From positions 56,321-120,320 of the IMG/VR virus record IMGVR_UViG_3300008119_000003: DNA of 64,000 bases, one strand, 5' to 3'. Source of the stretch: a virus. This document shows, piece after piece, positions 58,936-64,000 of the stretch. The position numbers were made by a program, and so were the translations under genes. The notes under the pieces were generated by a model, which searched no databases, was not told the DNA's origin, and saw only the letters and a list, made by a program, of their open reading frames with translations. The number at the start of each line of letters is the position of its first letter. The stretch's first letter is position 1.

Positions 58936-61900
58936 ATGGCTACCTACATACAAGGAATAACAGATTACATCCCGAAGCTCCAGCCTTTTCAGCCGGACTT
59001 TAACTTCTTTCAAAAAGCCCTAGAGACTAAGCAAGGACAGTATGATGCTGGTTACGCTAAAATTAGCTCAACATATGGTCAACTACTTAATTCTCAATTA
59101 CTTAGAGAACCTAATAAAGAAAGAAGAAACGAATTCTTTACAGGGATTGATAACGAAATTAAACGTCTATCAGGCGTAGATTTATCTTTACCTGAGAATG
59201 TGAATCAGGCAAGTAAGTTATTTCAGCCGCTTATTGATAATGATTATTTTAGAGCTGACTTGTCCTATACTAAAATGTACGGGAATGCAAAAAAGAAAAG
59301 TAAAGGTCTTAGAGATAATCCTAATCCTAAAGACGACGTTAAGTGGTGGGCAGAAGGAGATACAGCTTTAGATCTTCAAGCAGAGGATTTTTCTAAGTCT
59401 AGTGATGATGAGTCACTTAGATTTTCTTCGCCGAGATATGTACCAAAAATAGATGTAACAGAAAAGCTTTTTAAGTTTGCTAAAGATAACGATATTAATC
59501 CGGAGACTCTATCTCAAACGGGACGATATAACATTATATATGCAAATGGACAAGCAGCTATCCCTAAATTACAAGATGTATTTGGAGCGGTTGTATCAGG
59601 AGATTCTCGTATTAAAGACATGTATGCTACTCAAGCTTATGTAGATCGTAAGAATGCTATAAAGACTAATGCGGAAAAATTTGGTGGAGATGAGATAGCA
59701 GCAGAAAAAGATTACTTAAGAGGTAAAGTAGATGAAATAAATAACTACTATAGACAAAAAAGCGTAGACACAAGTAAGTCTGCAGATAACGCTAAGACTA
59801 CTAAAAAGGTACTAGAGAATAAAATTCGTACAGAGGGTGTTGATCCTGATTTAGATAAAGATCTTATTGCATTATATCAAAATAGTATTGCGGACGAACA
59901 AGTAATGTCTGCAGTAGAGGAAACAAATAAAGAAGCCTTATCGCAAGCAGATGTTATAAGTTTTGATGATACTGATATGGAAAGTTTACGTTATAGAGTA
60001 GACAATGCCATGAGCTACTTCTTAATGGATAACATGGTTAATCAAACGGCCATATCTTATGCAAACGCTAAGATGAAGATCTTAAAGTTTGAGGCAGATC
60101 CGTATGCAGTTAACGCCCAAGAACATGCTTTCCGTGTATCAGAAATGGCTACTAAGTTTGGTTATGATAAGCTCCTAAAAGAAATGGACATTGCTTTAGA
60201 GATGTTAAAAGCAAACGGTGGAGTATTAGGGGGGAAAGCACCATTTACTCAAAGTGAGTTTTCGGGATATACATCATGGCAAGATTTTATGGGCGGAGGT
60301 CAGGTAACAGGGGATGTTGCTGTAATGGAGAAAAACTCTTCTGCTCAAAATTCTGTAACGCAAACTGGTAAAGCCGGTACGGCAATGAATGCTAATGAGT
60401 ATGTTAAGCTACAAAATAGTAGAATAGATGCGGCTAAGACAGAAGAAGAAAAAACTATGATCCGTCAGCAGGTTACTGAAGACTTAGGTTTATATAATGA
60501 AGTAGTAGAAAAAGGATATACATATACCGAAGATGCTCCGACTGATTGGGGACGAGCTCTCAAAGGTTTAATTAAGTTTGGTTTAGGAGCTGAAGCTATA
60601 GGAGCAGGTGTTGCTGGAGAAATTTCTAGTTTTGGTTTAGCTACGCCTGTAGCAGTTGCAGCTGCTGTAGGGGGTGCCGGTTTAGCCTATTCTGGTAGTG
60701 ACGACATATACCAAGGTTTAGCAGGAGATAGAACAATAGCGGTACCTGATAAAGTTAAATCTAAGTCAGGACTCGTTAGACAAACAAGTGATGGTAAATT
60801 TCAATTAGTAGATTTTGAAAATTCAATAGGTATAACAGATCCTAATAGTGGAGATTACTGGCAGAAAGTAAATGACCGTATTGTTGCAAGAACATCAACT
60901 ATAGCTACTACAGATAAAAATAATCCAGCAGTAAATAACACTCTTACTTTTATTGCTGAGAACAATCAGAAAATACAGACTGCAAATAAGGTTCTTTCTG
61001 AGATGCAGGAAATTACTGTAGAGAATCATAAGAAGTTAATTCCTGCTTTAGCAAATGAGTCAGGAGTTGATATTTATAATTCTGGACAATTGTTTACTGC
61101 AGATTTATCAAGAAGAAAAACACAAGAGGAATACGTAGCTGATTTTATTAGAGCTTATAAGGATGATGAGAAATATTATCCTAAGACTAAACAAGGTGGT
61201 TATCAAAGATCTCAAACATATGAAATATCAGAAGAAGAACGACTTGCTGATATGCGAGAAGATGCTATAGATAATTACGAGGATCTTACAGATGCATACG
61301 AGACTCTTTCTAAAAATCCTGATGCAAGTGTAGGTATTACTACATTTAATGCTAATATAATGAAAAATGCCGGAGGAGTTAACAAGTTAGCCGGTACTGC
61401 TCTTAGTGCGCCATTTGATCCAGTCTATTATGATGAGCTACCTTTTAAGGATGCAATGTCTTTATTTAGAGTAGACATGGGACCGGCAGCAATGTCTGAG
61501 CAATTTAGAAATCAAAAGGGCGCTAAGTTTATGTATGGTAATGGACAGAATATTACCAAAGATGATTACGAGGATACCGATAATAGTGCAACTGCCGCAG
61601 CATCAATGTATTTTGCTATGCAAGCCGCATCTTTAAACTATGGTGGAAAAACAAATCAAAATACGGCTCGTCCTACAGGAGAATGGACCTACTATAGTAT
61701 AGCAGCAAATGATCCTAACAAAGTAGCAGCAACATTTACATTTAATCCAGAGTTTGTTCAAGCTAATGCTGGAAAAGATGGAGCACCTGGAATTACAGCA
61801 GAGTTAGCAGCAAGAATGTCAAAAGGTGAAATACCACAAGTAACATTCTTTATTGATTCTGATAAAGCAAAATCTGCTCCGTTTACAAGTATGGAAACTA

Positions 61901-62220
61901 CAATGGAGGAGTTTTTATTTGAACGAGGTAAGTTAGAACTTAACTATCCTGATGGTGGTAATGTTAAATTCTCTAGAGATGCTTTAGGTGGAATTAGTAT
62001 AGACGGTTCTATTCCTTCAATTAATGCTAAAGGAGAAGTTACATATACTCCTGTTTTTGGTACTGTATATAATGAAGACATTAATGCTGTGTATAATACC
62101 TGGAAAGGATCAATGTCTAATATAGATCAAGTGAATAAACAACAGAAAGCAGCACTTTCTAGTTCGAGTACAAATAAAATAAAAGATCCTAGCTATTTCC
62201 AACCTCAACCTGAACAATAA
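58936..62220 (+). CDS. conserved crAss-like cargo protein, 1094 aa
   Basis: The N-terminus (PKLQPFQPDFNFFQKALETK; YDAGYAKISSTYGQLLNSQL; SGVDLSLPENVNQASKLF) is a signature of a large virion-packaged protein seen after the muzzle in crAss-like phages. The protein is largely helical. A Gly/Ala/Val-rich hydrophobic hairpin at about residues 545-585 (GLGAEAIGAGVAGEISSFGL; ATPVAVAAAVGGAGLAYSG) could insert into a membrane. This would suit a channel-forming ejection protein; the idea is inferred. Confidence 0.8.
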   Translation: MATYIQGITDYIPKLQPFQPDFNFFQKALETKQGQYDAGYAKISSTYGQLLNSQLLREPNKERRNEFFTGIDNEIKRLSGVDLSLPENVNQASKLFQPLIDNDYFRADLSYTKMYGNAKKKSKGLRDNPNPKDDVKWWAEGDTALDLQAEDFSKSSDDESLRFSSPRYVPKIDVTEKLFKFAKDNDINPETLSQTGRYNIIYANGQAAIPKLQDVFGAVVSGDSRIKDMYATQAYVDRKNAIKTNAEKFGGDEIAAEKDYLRGKVDEINNYYRQKSVDTSKSADNAKTTKKVLENKIRTEGVDPDLDKDLIALYQNSIADEQVMSAVEETNKEALSQADVISFDDTDMESLRYRVDNAMSYFLMDNMVNQTAISYANAKMKILKFEADPYAVNAQEHAFRVSEMATKFGYDKLLKEMDIALEMLKANGGVLGGKAPFTQSEFSGYTSWQDFMGGGQVTGDVAVMEKNSSAQNSVTQTGKAGTAMNANEYVKLQNSRIDAAKTEEEKTMIRQQVTEDLGLYNEVVEKGYTYTEDAPTDWGRALKGLIKFGLGAEAIGAGVAGEISSFGLATPVAVAAAVGGAGLAYSGSDDIYQGLAGDRTIAVPDKVKSKSGLVRQTSDGKFQLVDFENSIGITDPNSGDYWQKVNDRIVARTSTIATTDKNNPAVNNTLTFIAENNQKIQTANKVLSEMQEITVENHKKLIPALANESGVDIYNSGQLFTADLSRRKTQEEYVADFIRAYKDDEKYYPKTKQGGYQRSQTYEISEEERLADMREDAIDNYEDLTDAYETLSKNPDASVGITTFNANIMKNAGGVNKLAGTALSAPFDPVYYDELPFKDAMSLFRVDMGPAAMSEQFRNQKGAKFMYGNGQNITKDDYEDTDNSATAAASMYFAMQAASLNYGGKTNQNTARPTGEWTYYSIAANDPNKVAATFTFNPEFVQANAGKDGAPGITAELAARMSKGEIPQVTFFIDSDKAKSAPFTSMETTMEEFLFERGKLELNYPDGGNVKFSRDALGGISIDGSIPSINAKGEVTYTPVFGTVYNEDINAVYNTWKGSMSNIDQVNKQQKAALSSSSTNKIKDPSYFQPQPEQ

Positions 62221-64000
62221 TGAGATTTGCTTCCGACGTACAACCAAGTGTTCAACAAGATCCTATTGATAGATATCTAGGTGCTTTAGCTAGTACTAAA
62301 GCTTATCTGGATCAGAATCTACCAAGGCTTGATGCGGGTATTAATCAGATATTAGGATCCTCTACAGGTAAAATGATCCCTAACGGAATACCGCAAAACT
62401 TAGGAGCTAATGCTTATAACCCATATAAAAACGGTTACGCAAATTTTAATCAGTCTCCCCCTAATAAATCATCTGGTACTTCTGACTACGTTAATCAAAT
62501 TATTGCTAATAACTATAGACCAGGAGCATATCCTAAAGTTCAAGGTCTTGAGCAGTCAAAAGTTTGGGGAATAGAAAGTGGTACTGGTAAACAGTTTAAC
62601 TTTGATAGATACTATTCTCATGGTAAGTTTAAAGAACTAGGGTGGAATCCATATATAGATAATGAAGCATACTATAATGCTAACAGTACTTGGGTAGATG
62701 ATTTTAAAAGAGCTGCTGGTCAATGGTGGGGTCTTGCCGGTATAGGTCTAACTCAGACAGCTGGTAACTGGGATGATTTATTTTCGTTAAATTCAAGTGG
62801 AGATACTAAAGCTGCTAGAGAGATGTCAAAGGCAATGGGAATTGCAGCATCTACTAGAGGAGGTATAGGAGGATTTGTAACTAATCAATTTGCAAACTCT
62901 GCATATACATTTGGAGTTATTGGAGAAATTGTAGCAGAAGAAGTAGCACTATGGGGAGCAACTGCTCTTACTGAAGGAGCCTTAGGTGAGGTAGCATTAA
63001 TGCGCACAGCAAAAAATTTAGATAGGCTTAAAGATGCTGGTAATGCTGCAGATAAAACCGCAGATGTTATTAGAGAAGGTAAAACTGTTGAGGACGTTGG
63101 TGAAGCATTAGGTACAGCAACTAATTCACTAAATGATATTAATGGAGCACGAAAGTTTTGGAACGGTATAGGTAATTTTATAAACCCGTTTGATGATCTT
63201 ACACAAACAGTAAAGAACTTACGAACTGGAGAGAATGGGTTTGATAAGATGACTGACTTTGCTAAAACCTCAAAAACATTTGGAGCATTCTACAGGGATG
63301 TTCGTATGATGAATACAGCTTTAGCAGAATCACGATTAGAGGGAGGAATGGTTCAGAATGAAACTTTTGATAAGTTAGTTCAAGATCATATTGGTAGAAC
63401 AGGTCAGGCTCCAATTGGAGATGATCTTAACAGAATAATGTCTCAAGCTAAATTAGCAGGAGTTAATACAACATTAGCTAACGTACCAGCAATATTCTTT
63501 TCTAACAAAATTGTATTTGAAAAAGCATTAGGCGGATTCAAACCATTTAAAGAACTTACAAAAGGTGGTCTTGGTACAATGGTAGAAAACGTTGTTAAGA
63601 AAACCGGTAAAGATAGATATGCAGGATTTATAGATACGGCTAATCCTAGAAACTGGTTTACTAAAAAATATGTTAAACATACAATTAATCAGTTTAAGCC
63701 AGCAAACCTAGCTAAGAACGGAATGCGTTATATGGCAGCAAACTTATCAGAAGGTTTGCAAGAGTCATATCAAGAGTCTATCTCTAAGGCTATGACCGAT
63801 TACTATGTTAATACATACATTAGCCCAGAGATAGCAGGTACAGCTTACTATAAACAAATGTTATCTGAAGGATTTGGATCACAATTAAGTGGTCAAGGAG
63901 CTGAAACATTCTTATCAGGTTTCTTAATGGGAGGTTTGGTACAAGGGCCACAATCCCTTCTTACTCAAGCTGCTCCCCAATTAGGTAAAGATCTTTATAA
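62220..64000 (+). CDS. fifth giant cargo protein (3' end beyond window), at least 593 aa
   Basis: ATG 62220 overlaps the previous stop (TAATG); the frame is open to the window end. The start SVQQDPIDRYLGALASTKAY with YLDQNLPRLDAGINQIL is followed by a helical, Gly/Ala-rich region with hydrophobic patches (ANSAYTFGVIGEIVAEEVAL; GAETFLSGFLMGGLVQG). The position fits the largest virion proteins of crAss-like phages, which in some lineages include the RNA polymerase. No polymerase motif is visible in this part. Confidence 0.85.
   Translation, partial: MRFASDVQPSVQQDPIDRYLGALASTKAYLDQNLPRLDAGINQILGSSTGKMIPNGIPQNLGANAYNPYKNGYANFNQSPPNKSSGTSDYVNQIIANNYRPGAYPKVQGLEQSKVWGIESGTGKQFNFDRYYSHGKFKELGWNPYIDNEAYYNANSTWVDDFKRAAGQWWGLAGIGLTQTAGNWDDLFSLNSSGDTKAAREMSKAMGIAASTRGGIGGFVTNQFANSAYTFGVIGEIVAEEVALWGATALTEGALGEVALMRTAKNLDRLKDAGNAADKTADVIREGKTVEDVGEALGTATNSLNDINGARKFWNGIGNFINPFDDLTQTVKNLRTGENGFDKMTDFAKTSKTFGAFYRDVRMMNTALAESRLEGGMVQNETFDKLVQDHIGRTGQAPIGDDLNRIMSQAKLAGVNTTLANVPAIFFSNKIVFEKALGGFKPFKELTKGGLGTMVENVVKKTGKDRYAGFIDTANPRNWFTKKYVKHTINQFKPANLAKNGMRYMAANLSEGLQESYQESISKAMTDYYVNTYISPEIAGTAYYKQMLSEGFGSQLSGQGAETFLSGFLMGGLVQGPQSLLTQAAPQLGKDLY

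Noticed and set aside
1-64000. CRISPR arrays, insertion sequences, integrase or attachment sites
   Set aside because: I saw no regularly spaced identical repeats with unique spacers, no transposase or integrase motifs, and no terminal inverted repeats typical of IS elements.
1-64000. Stop-codon reassignment (TAG or TGA read as amino acid), known in some crAss-like phages
   Set aside because: TAA, TAG (for example the terminase gene end at 19118-19120) and TGA (for example 34557-34559) all end genes, and the large frames are free of all three internally.

Overview
The window looks like part of the genome of a crAss-like (order Crassvirales) podovirus infecting a Bacteroidota host. The reasons are the gene order PhoH-like ATPase, large terminase, portal, acidic scaffold-like protein and major capsid protein; then small basic proteins, ring and connector proteins, a very large tail 'muzzle' protein, and a run of giant virion-packaged 'cargo' proteins. 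Rightward genes are preceded by Bacteroidota-type promoters (TTTG, about 20 nt, TAnnTTTG) and AT-rich leaders rather than strong Shine-Dalgarno sites. TAA, TAG and TGA all end genes, so the standard genetic code appears to be in use. Functional calls come from motif recognition by eye, not from database searches.

Region 1-5340 is read leftward. It holds a partial DUF2828/Ro60-like protein with a von Willebrand A domain and seven small genes. Most of the small genes have their own terminator hairpin and long non-coding leaders that carry a repeated sequence. Three of the small proteins end in acidic tails resembling the C-terminal peptide of single-stranded DNA-binding protein (SSB), which suggests a DNA-metabolism or early module. 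The stretch upstream of the DUF2828 gene can fold into a multi-arm RNA.

Region 5341-6169 is a divergent, apparently non-coding control region full of GC-rich palindromes and short repeats. It ends in a near-perfect host-type promoter.

Region 6116-64000 is read rightward and is the virion module. It opens with a GroES-like co-chaperonin and a small basic protein. Next come adhesin or head-fibre type proteins (7.3-13 kb), including two that share an N-terminal adaptor, and a holin/XhlA-like membrane coiled-coil protein. The packaging and capsid genes follow (13.4-25.9 kb). Then come eight tiny Lys/Arg-rich genes (26.0-27.5 kb), a connector, and a Dps/ferritin-like protein. A block of unusually cysteine-rich structural proteins (28.8-37.5 kb) includes a sialidase-type propeller fused to a vWA domain. 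The tail ring and muzzle genes (37.6-45.1 kb) precede five giant cargo proteins (45.1-64 kb, the last one cut by the window edge).

The most interesting signals are in the giant cargo genes. A glycine-glycine/'LPKAQ(N/D)G' boundary motif and a 'SGWG' mini-module recur between peptidoglycan-degrading and possible ADP-ribosyltransferase segments. Other notable items are the Dps-like gene with a matching ferroxidase-site residue pattern, the propeller-vWA fusion whose C-terminal repeat array is split by a frame change, and the Ro60-like gene next to a structured leader.
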